Shown here: in pieces, positions 33,053 through 39,953 of the stretch
How the letters are laid out: every line of letters begins with the position of its first letter
How positions within the stretch are numbered: position 1 is the stretch's first letter
Source of the DNA: Pedobacter agri PB92
GTDB lineage: Bacteria > Bacteroidota > Bacteroidia > Sphingobacteriales > Sphingobacteriaceae
NCBI RefSeq assembly: GCF_000258495.1
Contig: NZ_AJLG01000019.1
Span: forward strand, 1 to 39,953
Length of the DNA stretch: 39,953 nt
Direction of reading: 5' to 3'
Translations under genes and position numbers: made by a program
The notes under the pieces: model-generated
The model's database searches: none
What the model was told of the DNA's origin: nothing
The model's input: the letters and a program-made list of their open reading frames with translations, nothing else

Positions 33053-33463
33053 GAAAGCGTTTGTTTTTAGTATTACTAAGCTAAACACTTAAAGTTAGGC
33101 TTACAAGTTTTTCTGCAATAGGATAGGGTTGGAGCCCAAATTCACAGATCTTTATCGGGCTGGCCGCTTAACAGTTATATTTCCAAATCATAGGTAGTTT
33201 GTGTAATTGATGAGAAGCTGCACTTTTATGAAATACGTTGCATCAATCAAATTCTCCGAAAGTATTTTGATCTAAAAGTTATCCTGATTAGAAGAAGTGT
33301 ACAAGACTATTCGAATAAGGTTTAAACACGTCAGATATGAGTTGACCAAGGAAAAAATGCTTTACATGAGAACCCACGTAAGATATTTTGTAACAAAAGC
33401 CAATAAATAAAGTCTTTAATATATGCTGATGGGTAAATGTCTGATTAATAGAATTGTATCGAT
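33053..33463. other. Non-coding stretch, nothing firm
   Basis: This 411-base AT-rich region lies between divergent genes. A short open piece near 33290-33410 (plus strand, ending RYFVTKANK) lacks a start codon and is probably chance. Promoters for both flanking genes are expected here. Confidence 0.4.
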
Positions 33464-33961
33464 ATGATTAAAAGTTCCTCACGGTTTACGCTTACAGTCC
33501 TTATGTTAGGTTTCCTTTTAGCAACAAGTTGTAATAAGGTAAATAATGATCATCATATAGTATTGCTTTTAAAAAAGGAAGTGTCAAGAAATATCGGGGG
33601 AAAGATTGAACTTGGAAAGCTGATAAACTTTAAATGGGATAAACTGCTTATCCTTCCTCCGTATACAAACATTAATCGTATTGAAAAAACTCACAATATC
33701 AGTTTGAAGCCCATTAAGCATTCCCGTATTGATATTCGTGAAGACATTAATCAAATTGTGTTTTTCGAAGATAATAAGATTATCAAAATGATAGAGTTTC
33801 CGAGGTCAAGTGGAGACTTCGAAAATGCTCATCAATCTGAATTGTTTACAAGAGCTAACGCTAATTTTAAGATTTTCGCAACGAACCCACCTCAAACTAC
33901 ACCAAATTCAAAACCTTGGATTATATTAAAAAAAATATCAGTAAATTTCATCGATGGTTAA
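33464..33961 (+). CDS. Lipoprotein of unknown function
   Basis: This 165-residue protein has a lipoprotein signal (RFTLTVLMLGFLLATSC, Cys23 after a LATS box). The rest is a small α/β domain with HIVLLLKKEVSRNIGGKIEL and VFFEDNKIIKMIEFPRSSGD. It lies 27 bases upstream of the DUF6438 gene on the same strand, so the two envelope proteins are likely cotranscribed. No family is recognised. Confidence 0.7.
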   Translation: MIKSSSRFTLTVLMLGFLLATSCNKVNNDHHIVLLLKKEVSRNIGGKIELGKLINFKWDKLLILPPYTNINRIEKTHNISLKPIKHSRIDIREDINQIVFFEDNKIIKMIEFPRSSGDFENAHQSELFTRANANFKIFATNPPQTTPNSKPWIILKKISVNFIDG

Positions 33962-33988
33962 AAGGTATAATAGGTAAAATAAAATAAC

Positions 33989-34900
33989 ATGCGCAACTAT
34001 GTAATATTGATATTTTAAATTTTCTTTTGGAATTCGGCTGTTTACGCGAATAGGATTGATGATTTGATTACTGATTCCGATGTAAATAATTTCGTAAAGT
34101 CGGAAAATCCCGACTTTGCAAAAGATAAATTCGGAAGGTTTCAAGTACAACCAACGGATTCACTCTTAAAAAATCTTAAATGTAACGGCATACTTGCCAA
34201 CTGGAATATCAGAAATTGGGAGAAGGTAGATGTTACCAATGATGGTTTAACCGACTTGGTTTTTATTGCATATTGGTATGATTACATCAGCTATGTTTTC
34301 ATAGATAAAGGAAATAATAAATTTCAACTTTTTAGATTTTCTAAGAATTTATTTGAAAACTGTGAGCTGATAAAGCCCATAAAAATTGGCACAAAAAACT
34401 ATTTAAGGCTCTTTCGCAAAACCCAACAACCTGACTTTGAAAGCAAAATCCCTTTTTCCTATAAGGAGGTGCTAATTACCGACACGCTAGTTTTTAAATA
34501 TAACAGCTTCATTGAGTTGGAAGTACCTGTAAACGATATTGTAAAATCTATCGAAATGAAGGCTTCAGGTTGTTTTGGCAATTGCCCGGTGTTTAGTTTA
34601 ACACTGTATCATACTGGTAAAGGTGATTTCGAGGGAATTGCATTTACCAGAACCGATGGCAAATCTTCGAAAATTTTATCGTTGAATACATTTAAAGAAT
34701 TATGTGACTTGGCAAATTACATCAATGTAAAAAAGTTAAATGATCAATACCAGGTGCCATGGACCGACGACCAAACAGCTACCTTAACCATAACCTATGA
34801 GAATGGTTTAAAAAAAACCATCAGAGATTATGGCATGCAAGGAACATTTGGGTTGAGCGCTTTGTATTTAAAAATGACGGATGTTGCAGTAACCTGGTGA
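33989..34900 (+). CDS. DUF6438-domain exported protein with in-frame stop in the signal peptide
   Basis: From the ATG at 33989 the frame reads MRNYVILIF, a TAA at 34016-34018, then IFFWNSAVYANRIDDLITD without a frame change. If TAA were TTA the N-terminus would be a perfect signal peptide ending VYA. A TTG at 34064 could start a shorter, cytoplasmic form, but this is unlikely. The C-terminal domain (about 185-300) has the DUF6438 pattern: KASGCFGNCPVFSLTLYHTG, a DDQTATLTI stretch and a TW ending. The N-terminal part has a VTNDGLTDLVFIAYWYD motif like FG-GAP-type repeats. A real nonsense mutation or a T/A run miscall are both possible. Confidence 0.75.
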
Positions 34901-35119
34901 TGGATAGAAATTATGTTTTAACATTAAATGAACTTCCATCCCTGTTAATTCCATCCGGGCAGATACTTTTATTGAAGAAATTAAATGTTCAAAGGCTTTG
35001 CTGAACTGGTTTCTTTTTATTTATGAAAATCACCTTTTTCCTTTCAAATGGAGAAAATTGCTTCACAATCTGACATGAAGTGATTTGGAATGAGGTTTGG
35101 GTTAACAATAAATTTAAGA

Positions 35120-35563
35120 TTAATCCTCAAAAATTTCAATCATAGGAATTTTATCAGTAATGATATTGACAATAATGTTTTGAGCGTATACACAATAATG
35201 TTTAATGCTTTGTAAGCTAAGGTCATCAAAAAAGATTCGAAGATCAGTCCACTGATTCAAATACTCCATATATTTAGAGCCTAATAATTCTTTTAAGATA
35301 ACTGAATTGAATTCGTTAGCGTATTTTAGCCCCTCTCTGGTTTCATCTGGAAGATTTTCTTGTATTACCATATACGACTGAACACTTGTAAATGAGAATT
35401 TGTAAATAACGTTTTGAGCTTTGTAATGCACCAGAGATACATTAAGTATTTCAGTATTTAAGGGAAAGTCTATTTGAATAATTCCAAAATCACCCCCATT
35501 TGTTTGAGCAGTAAATCTATGGAATATATCTTCCTGCATTTCTTGTAATGATACGATCATCAA
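35120..35563 (-). CDS. Unknown small protein, possible immunity-type gene
   Basis: This 147-residue soluble acidic protein has strands such as FGIIQIDFPLNTEILNVSLV and a helical C-terminus (SLQSIKHYCVYAQNIIVNII). It has no signal peptide and no recognised family. It is last in a minus-strand cluster behind three other small genes, starting with a DUF1963 gene. Size, acidity, low GC and clustering recall immunity genes of polymorphic toxin loci; this is inference. Two adjacent Met codons are possible starts. Confidence 0.6.
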   Translation of the reverse strand: MMIVSLQEMQEDIFHRFTAQTNGGDFGIIQIDFPLNTEILNVSLVHYKAQNVIYKFSFTSVQSYMVIQENLPDETREGLKYANEFNSVILKELLGSKYMEYLNQWTDLRIFFDDLSLQSIKHYCVYAQNIIVNIITDKIPMIEIFED

Positions 35564-35578
35564 TAATCAAATTAGATA

Positions 35579-35770
35579 CTAAATTGCTTTTCTATAGATA
35601 AAATAGACCAGGTTGATCTTAGGGTCATAAACGATAATTTTAAAATTACTCATGCTAAACTTATATTCATGATAAAACGTTCCCTTTAGCTTGAGCTTCA
35701 ATCCACTAAGGCCAAGCGAATATTTTTTTAAAGGAGATAAGTCTGCAAATATATTATCACCTATCTTCAA
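35579..35770 (-). CDS. Unknown short protein or fragment
   Basis: This 63-residue frame begins with a TTG at 35770 (KIGDNIFADLSPLKKYSLGL and on to KIIVYDPKINLVYFIYRKAI). It has no ATG start and is preceded by a stop two codons upstream, so it may be a fragment or a gene damaged at its 5' end. It lies 15 bases before the 35563 gene on the same strand. The composition is β-rich and basic. Confidence 0.45.
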   Translation of the reverse strand: MKIGDNIFADLSPLKKYSLGLSGLKLKLKGTFYHEYKFSMSNFKIIVYDPKINLVYFIYRKAI

Positions 35771-35777
35771 AAATTAA

Positions 35778-36027
35778 CTAATTGGAAAACATCCCTTCGG
35801 CTTTTAAGATAGCCAATGATAATGTGATTTGTTTTTCAATAAATGAATTCCCATACATTAATGTCAGCCACCCTTGTTTTCTATTTTATGGTCAAGAAAA
35901 TAGCATTATTATTCTTAAAACTATATCTATCCAAAGAAATGGATGGGTCAAAAGAAAGGGGATACCACCACTTTCCTGTGGATGCAGCTGCTAAGGGCTT
36001 AACATGCCTAACTATGGTATAATCTAC
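35778..36027 (-). pseudogene. Unknown small gene with frameshift, downstream of DUF1963 gene
   Basis: On the minus strand an open frame runs from 36027 (VDYTIVRHVKPLAAASTGKW, then WYPLSFDPSISLDRYSF) to NNNAIFLTI and meets a stop. Another frame continues KQGWLTLMYGNSFIEKQITL and ends EGMFSN at a TAG at 35778. Removing one T from the run at 35884-35887 joins them into about 82 residues. It begins right at the end of the DUF1963 gene. A plus-strand frame (35782-35994) overlaps, but its ending in SCGCSC and its isolated orientation make it less likely. Confidence 0.4.
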
Positions 36028-36030
36028 TCA

Positions 36031-36855
36031 TTAGGTATTTTGCATCACCAGGATCACATTATCAAAATTCTCCTTAGCCAAATCTTCTTCATGGATACCA
36101 AAGTAAGCAACGCTATCTCCAAAATGCTCAATGCCGATTTTTGGATCGCTAAAATCTAACTGAAGCAAGAGTACAAACTGATCTTCCTCCCGGTTAATGC
36201 GATCCATTTGCTCCTGGGTGATGGCATCAATATGATCAATACCTAAATATTTCGCAGCCCACCAAAACCTTACTGTACCCTGAACAGCGTTTGGATGCCC
36301 TAATATTTGATGCCCGATATCAGTCAATGCCGATGCCGATTGAAGTTCCATTTCAAGCGATTCCATCAAAAATAAATCTTCATCACTAATATTATTTTTA
36401 ACAATCAGATTTTCCTGATAGCAAGGAAAGGTATACTGTTCGACAAAGGAAATAGAAAATGCTGGAATTTCCTCACTTTTTCCATTAACATTACCTTGTA
36501 TCGTACTGTTGACGAACACGACTTTAAATTCATTTTTTTGGTCAGGATAGCGGTTGCCAATATCATTTAAGAGTATAAAAAAACATAGCAGGCCACTTTT
36601 AGGCAATAAACCATTCAGGTAATGAATATCATCTAAAGAAATTTGTGCTAAAAAGATTAAGGGAACATCATGAAGTGATGGATAATGCTGATCAAAGATC
36701 CTGGGCGCTCCCCCAATTTGCGACCTTGATTGCTTTATTGCAGCAGGCTCATCCAAACTGAATTTTAAACTGGGTAGTAATAATGATATTATTTTTTGCC
36801 CGTTTACAGCTTTTGTATTTTCTATAAGTTTAATAATTTCTACTTTCTCCATCAA
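36031..36855 (-). CDS. YwqG/DUF1963 family protein
   Basis: This 274-residue soluble protein shows the DUF1963 features. They are SRSQIGGAPRIFDQHYPSLH, VPLIFLAQISLDDI and the GLLPKSGLLCFFILL strand, then GHQILGHPNAVQG, and FVLLLQLDFSD with FGDSVAYFGIHEEDL near the end. The function is unknown. Such genes often lie in clusters with polymorphic-toxin immunity genes. It is first in a four-gene minus-strand cluster running to 35120. The two initial Met are equivalent starts. Confidence 0.85.
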   Translation of the reverse strand: MMEKVEIIKLIENTKAVNGQKIISLLLPSLKFSLDEPAAIKQSRSQIGGAPRIFDQHYPSLHDVPLIFLAQISLDDIHYLNGLLPKSGLLCFFILLNDIGNRYPDQKNEFKVVFVNSTIQGNVNGKSEEIPAFSISFVEQYTFPCYQENLIVKNNISDEDLFLMESLEMELQSASALTDIGHQILGHPNAVQGTVRFWWAAKYLGIDHIDAITQEQMDRINREEDQFVLLLQLDFSDPKIGIEHFGDSVAYFGIHEEDLAKENFDNVILVMQNT

Positions 36856-37586
36856 TCTAGAAAATTAAATCATTTAAGTGAATGTTAGGATGATTGATTA
36901 AAGCTTGTTTTGCTCCAATAATGATATTCGTCACATTCCTAAATATAGCATCAAACATACTTTTAATAAGTCATTTACTGAATTGATATTTGAACTGCAA
37001 AACGCTTCGTTTTTTGGGACAATATTACAGGGAATTTTCAAATGATTGTGCAAGGAATTTATGATAACACCATACTGTATGAAGCCAAAACGTTTACAGT
37101 GACCAAGTGATGTGATTAGCATATTCAACAAAAGAAAGCCCATCTAAAAAAAGGCCGGTAAGCAGCTATTGGATTTTAAATTTGTGTATAGATATTTAAA
37201 GGATATCAAGTCTCAAAAAAGAAGATATCCCTCCCCTATCAGCTTAAGCTTATATGCAGTATTCCGCAAATAGAAAATGTATCATAAAAGCGAACATTTG
37301 CCTGTCTTAAACCTCATAATCTTGGAGTCATTATATGTTGAACCATATAGCTAATTAAGTCATCTCACACAAATATCAAGGGACTTAAATACCGAAGTAT
37401 TTTGCCAGTGCATAAAATTGAAAAATTGACGTTTCTTTATTGAGGCGATGAGCAAAAATATTTGCATCAGTCAACGGACAAAAAACTTATGTTGGTATAA
37501 GTTGAAATAAAAAAAACAAGTGGATTTGTGATGTGTGTAATTCCTTAAAATTTGTCATCATAAAATAACTGGACTTCAAAGAAAAA
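36856..37586. other. AT-rich non-coding stretch upstream of the IS110 element
   Basis: No convincing gene. A 70-codon minus-strand frame (37143-36931) has Cys/His-rich, low-quality composition and is rejected. The left end of the IS110 element lies somewhere here or in the next segment, but IS110 elements lack terminal inverted repeats and I could not place the boundary. Confidence 0.45.
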
Positions 37587-37784
37587 TGTCCCTTAATGCG
37601 AAGTAATTATTGAAAGGCAATGAGTTAAAATGACCTATGTATACCATCAAGACAAAGACTTACGGCATGATTAAGGATTTTAAGTTTTGCAGGAGATAAG
37701 TATAAACATTCAGTTGGGTTGAATCAATATCAAAATGAGGATCAAGACCTATATTACGATGAGATGCCCAACTGTCAAGGGACA
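37587..37784 (+). ncRNA. Candidate IS110 bridge RNA
   Basis: Just upstream of the transposase ATG, TGTCCCTT (37587-37594) pairs with AAGGGACA (37777-37784), closing a 198-nt segment. Inside are two further stem-loops. One pairs CAAAGACTTA (37653-37662) with TAAGTTTTG (37681-37689), with one bulge. The other pairs CAGTTGGG (37711-37718) with CCCAACTG (37767-37774). The second encloses an inner stem AATAT/ATATT plus AGG/CCT, leaving internal loops of 7 and 11 bases. IS110-group elements encode a bridge RNA of about this size upstream of the recombinase, with such two-sided guide loops. The pairings are seen; the function is inference. Confidence 0.4.
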
Positions 37785-37795
37785 ACTATTTAAAC

Positions 37796-38830
37796 ATGAA
37801 ACGATATAAATACTTTATTGGAATTGATGTTAGTAAATTGACCCTTGACTTTGCGATTATGAATGTAGAAAAACTGATCTATCATAAAAAAATCGCAAAT
37901 GACGACACTGCAATAGCATCGATGCTCGTTGAGCTAAAAGAAATTAATGGATTTAAGCTATCAAATTCAGTGTTTGGAATGGAACATACTGGAATTTATT
38001 CCAATAAAATCTTGAGTATATTAGAAAGGAAAAAAGCAAATATTGTTTATGAAAACCCCACTCATATCAAAAACTCACTAGGTAATTTGAGAGGTAAGAA
38101 TGACAAGCTTGATTCCATAAGAATTGCCACTTATCTCAAAAAATTAAAGGATGATTTAAGGTTATGGCAAGGAAAGAGAAAAATCATTCAGGAGCTTGCT
38201 AGCTTAGTCGCATTGAGAGACAGGCTTGCAAGAACAAAAAGAGCACTAAAAACTCCATTGAAAGAAGATCATTTATTTGTTAGCACCAAATTTGCAATTC
38301 AAAACGAGAAGTTTTCATCAAGAACCATAAATGGCTTAGAGGCTGATATCCATATCTTAGATGAAACGATTAACTTATTATGCTTGTCCGACCCAAAGAT
38401 TAAAAGAATGATGGATATTATCACATCAATTCCTTGCGTTGGGCACTTTACGGCGTTACAGATGATCATAACTTCCAACGAATTCGAAACCATCAGTAGT
38501 CCTAAACAATTCGCAGCTTATGCAGGTTTGGCTCCCTATCCAAAACAATCAGGAACCGGGCTGCAATCCAGGAGTCGTGTCTCAAATATTGCTAATAAGA
38601 AAATGAAAACACTTTTGCATACATGTGCAATGTTATCTAATCGTTTTGTACCTGAAATGCAAGCTTATTTCAAAAGAAAAACTGAAATAGAGGGAAAACC
38701 GAAGATGCTTGTTTTTAATGCCATCAGATCAAAGCTCGTCTTAAGGGTATTTTCCTGTATTAAACAAAATAGACTCTATACTAAAGATTATGATTACACT
38801 AGTGAAAAACTAACTCAAGAGATAACATAA
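37796..38830 (+). mobile_element. IS110-family transposase (complete)
   Basis: This 344-residue serine/DEDD recombinase has an N-terminal RuvC-like domain with FIGIDVSK (Asp11), FGMEHTGIY (Glu63) and GKNDKLDSIRIA (Asp103, Asp106). A central coiled-coil linker follows. The C-terminal Transposase_20 domain contains ITSIPCVGHFTALQMI and FAAYAGLAPYPKQSGTGLQS (Ser252 is the likely nucleophile). Length is normal for the family and no frameshift is seen. Unlike many neighbours it reads cleanly. No terminal inverted repeats or target duplication were found, as expected for IS110. Confidence 0.92.
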
Positions 38831-38891
38831 ACATAGTTTGCCGTTTTATTGCAACTAGAAATAAATTAAAAAAATAAGAGGTACTATTTTA

Positions 38892-39005
38892 TTATAGTTC
38901 TTTTTTCAGTACTACAACAGGCCACGGATACTTTTTCCGCTTAGGATCCGCGTACACTTCACATTTTGGGAGGTTGAAATGGAAAGATTTCGAGGATCTT
39001 TGCTT
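38892..39005 (-). pseudogene. C-terminal gene remnant between the IS110 copies
   Basis: A minus-strand open piece encodes KSFHFNLPKCEVYADPKRKK followed by YPWPVVVLKKEL and a TAA at 38892. Composition is strongly protein-like, but a stop at about 39006 and no start codon precede it. The adjacent frame upstream (DVLADDRSKDPRN) may be the continuation. It is probably the 3' end of a gene broken by insertion or decay. The family is not recognised. Confidence 0.4.
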
Positions 39006-39182
39006 CTATCATCTGCTAAAACATCAATTTCATACATTAAACTTGCGACCAGGCAGTGGGGATATAGACAGATGCGATAAAGACCGCCTCTTATTCTTAT
39101 TGACAATGAAATTTCTTACTTTGTACTATCAAATCACTCAACTGTTTGTATTGACATTTTTGAGATAAACTTATGAATCATT

Positions 39183-39196
39183 ATAGTTATAACTAT
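39183..39196. repeat. 14-bp perfect palindrome
   Basis: ATAGTTATAACTAT is fully self-complementary and lies directly before, and overlapping, the ATG of a small membrane-protein gene at 39195. It could be an operator; AT-rich palindromes of this size also arise by chance. Confidence 0.3.
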
Positions 39197-39386
39197 GCAC
39201 TATTTTAAGCTCAAAGATGACTACTACTGCGGAAGAAGCAACCTATATGTTGAAATAGATTATAAATCTTTATATGATTAAAGGCCTTTCGAGTGGTTTG
39301 ATTTCTTACTTCTACCAATTCTAATTTTTGTTTATCTTGTATTACAAAATCTCAACCATGGATATCTTCATTTTGAAATAGACTAA
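39195..39386 (+). pseudogene. Small membrane protein gene interrupted by an in-frame TAA
   Basis: One frame of 64 codons starts MHYFKLKDDYYCGRSNLYVE, reads to YKSLYD, meets a TAA at 39279-39281, and continues without a frame change as RPFEWFDFLLLPILIFVYLV. It ends HGYLHFEID at a TAA at 39384. The second half is a clear membrane segment. A single change (TAA to AAA) restores a 63-residue protein. It is either a nonsense mutation or a miscall between adjacent T and A runs. The family is unknown. Confidence 0.45.
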
Positions 39387-39527
39387 GGACAAGTGTTAGT
39401 ACTGATCTATTCAAGACCATAAGCATGAAGGTGGTTATTTCGTGGCATATGCGACCTAGTTCTAAAGGTAGACGAATAAATTGTTGATTAAAGGACTTTA
39501 TAATGGTTTGTTAAATTAATATGTGTT
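39387..39527 (+). other. Upstream region of the second IS110 transposase gene
   Basis: These 141 bases are all that separates the interrupted small gene from the second transposase gene. They must contain any left-end guide RNA of that element. Short inverted words (AGGT near 39429 with ACCT near 39453) are present, but no convincing overall fold was found by eye. Confidence 0.3.
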
Positions 39528-39942
39528 ATGATAGAGAGCAAGCTCACTGTTATTAAATATTTCATTGGAATAGACGTCTCTAAAGCTACATTTAATTACT
39601 GCTTAAGATATGCAGGAGGGCCTGTTTTGAATGGTAAAGTTGCTAATAATGTGGAATCAATTAAGGAATTTATTCTAACACTTAAAGAAATTCCAGGCTT
39701 CAAGTTAGGTTATACAGTATTTGGAATGGAAGTCACCGGAGTATATGGTCTCATACTGATAGATACTTTAACCAAGATGAAAGCAAAAGTGGTTGTTGAA
39801 CCTTCGATGAGAATTAAGAATTCCCTCGGAATCATTAGGGGCAAGAATGATAAACTCGATGCTGCTCGAATCGCCAGATATCTTATCAAGAACCTTCAGG
39901 AATTGAAACTGTGGGTACCTCACAGAAAGATTATAGATGAGC
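39528..39942 (+). mobile_element. IS110-family transposase, partial (cut by contig end)
   Basis: From the ATG at 39528 the frame encodes the N-terminal half of a second IS110 transposase. It has KYFIGIDVSKATFNYCLR (first Asp), VFGMEVTGVYGLI (Glu), RIKNSLGIIRGKNDKLDAAR (third and fourth acids) and ends LKLWVPHRKIIDE where the window stops. By eye it is about 45% identical to the first copy, so it belongs to a different lineage and is not a duplicate. The final 11 bases are not homologous and look like barcode. Confidence 0.88.
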
Positions 39943-39953
39943 AGTGTGTACGT
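39943..39953 (-). other. Probable untrimmed sequencing barcode
   Basis: AGTGTGTACGT is the reverse complement of bases 1-11. In the transposase frame the family sequence KIIDEL should continue with A/S-rich residues, as in the first copy (KIIQELASLV). Instead the homology stops exactly where this tag begins. Confidence 0.8.

Noticed and set aside
33290-33410. Open piece ending RYFVTKANK upstream of the lipoprotein gene
   Set aside because: No start codon, no motif, flanked by stops; probably chance.
35782-35994. 70-codon plus-strand frame ending SCGCSC
   Set aside because: The minus-strand reading fits the cluster orientation and gives better protein sequence after one base is removed; kept only as an alternative.
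36931-37143. 70-codon minus-strand frame upstream of the DUF1963 gene
   Set aside because: Low-quality composition, no motif, no clear link to the operon.
37361-37367. CATCTCA, complementary to part of the right loop of the candidate bridge RNA, as a possible left boundary of the IS110 element
   Set aside because: A 7-base match in AT-rich DNA is expected by chance, and no matching sequence for the left loop was found downstream of the transposase gene.
1-39953. CRISPR arrays, tRNA and rRNA genes, riboswitches
   Set aside because: No regularly spaced long repeats, no tRNA-like cloverleaf with conserved arms, and no rRNA or known riboswitch motifs were seen on either strand.

Overview
The window looks like a draft-assembly contig from a Sphingobacteriaceae-type Bacteroidetes, most likely Pedobacter or a close relative. 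The evidence is the Bacteroidetes-type conjugation set (TraE/F/G/J/K/L/M/N, DUF4134 pilins, MobA/MobB), AT-rich intergenic DNA with TAnnTTTG promoter elements and almost no Shine-Dalgarno sites, a MG2/TonB-plug protein, NIPSNAP, YwqG/DUF1963 and DUF6438 proteins, and Bacteroidetes-like IS110 elements. Both ends carry the same 11-base tag in opposite orientation. It looks like an untrimmed 454 library barcode, and it fits the many single-base homopolymer frameshifts found here.

Region 1 (1-13.5 kb, all minus strand, by eye more GC-rich than the rest) is part of an integrative conjugative element or conjugative plasmid. In transcription order it runs: RHH mobilization protein (MobA/MobC type), relaxase (MobB), ParA-type ATPase, two small accessory genes, a second DUF4134 pilin-like gene hidden by a frameshift, TraE, TraF, the VirB4-like ATPase TraG, three tandem paralogous secreted proteins in the TraI/VirB5 slot (the third split by a homopolymer frameshift), one unique secreted protein, TraJ, TraK, TraL, TraM and the first codons of TraN. 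Genes overlap or lie a few bases apart, so this is one long operon. The coupling protein and the integrase are not in the window. A candidate oriT/regulatory block lies at 13.2-13.9 kb. It holds a long inverted repeat, a minus-strand terminator, a GC-rich island and helically phased TGAACT repeats.

Region 2 (14-24 kb) is mixed genome or element cargo: a DUF429 protein, an unknown protein, a triple-PAS sensor histidine kinase, a small acidic protein next to a small lysine-rich protein (frameshifted), an exported methyltransferase-like protein, a NIPSNAP protein, an ECF sigma factor, a decayed response-regulator pseudogene, an intact single-domain response regulator and a zinc-less Fpg/Nei glycosylase.

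Region 3 (24-34.9 kb) holds an LCP-family protein, two small ORFs, a second ECF sigma factor, a lipoprotein DNA/RNA endonuclease (frameshifted), a putative glycolipid-binding protein, a frameshifted unknown gene, another single-domain response regulator, the large MG2/TonB-plug protein, a lipoprotein and a DUF6438 protein with a stop codon in its signal peptide.

Region 4 (35-40 kb, very AT-rich) holds a minus-strand cluster of a DUF1963 gene and three small unknown genes that resembles an immunity-gene array, followed by two divergent IS110-family transposase genes. The first has a roughly 200-nt upstream segment with nested inverted repeats that is a candidate bridge RNA. The second runs off the contig end. 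Decayed gene fragments lie between them. No rRNA, tRNA or CRISPR array was seen.
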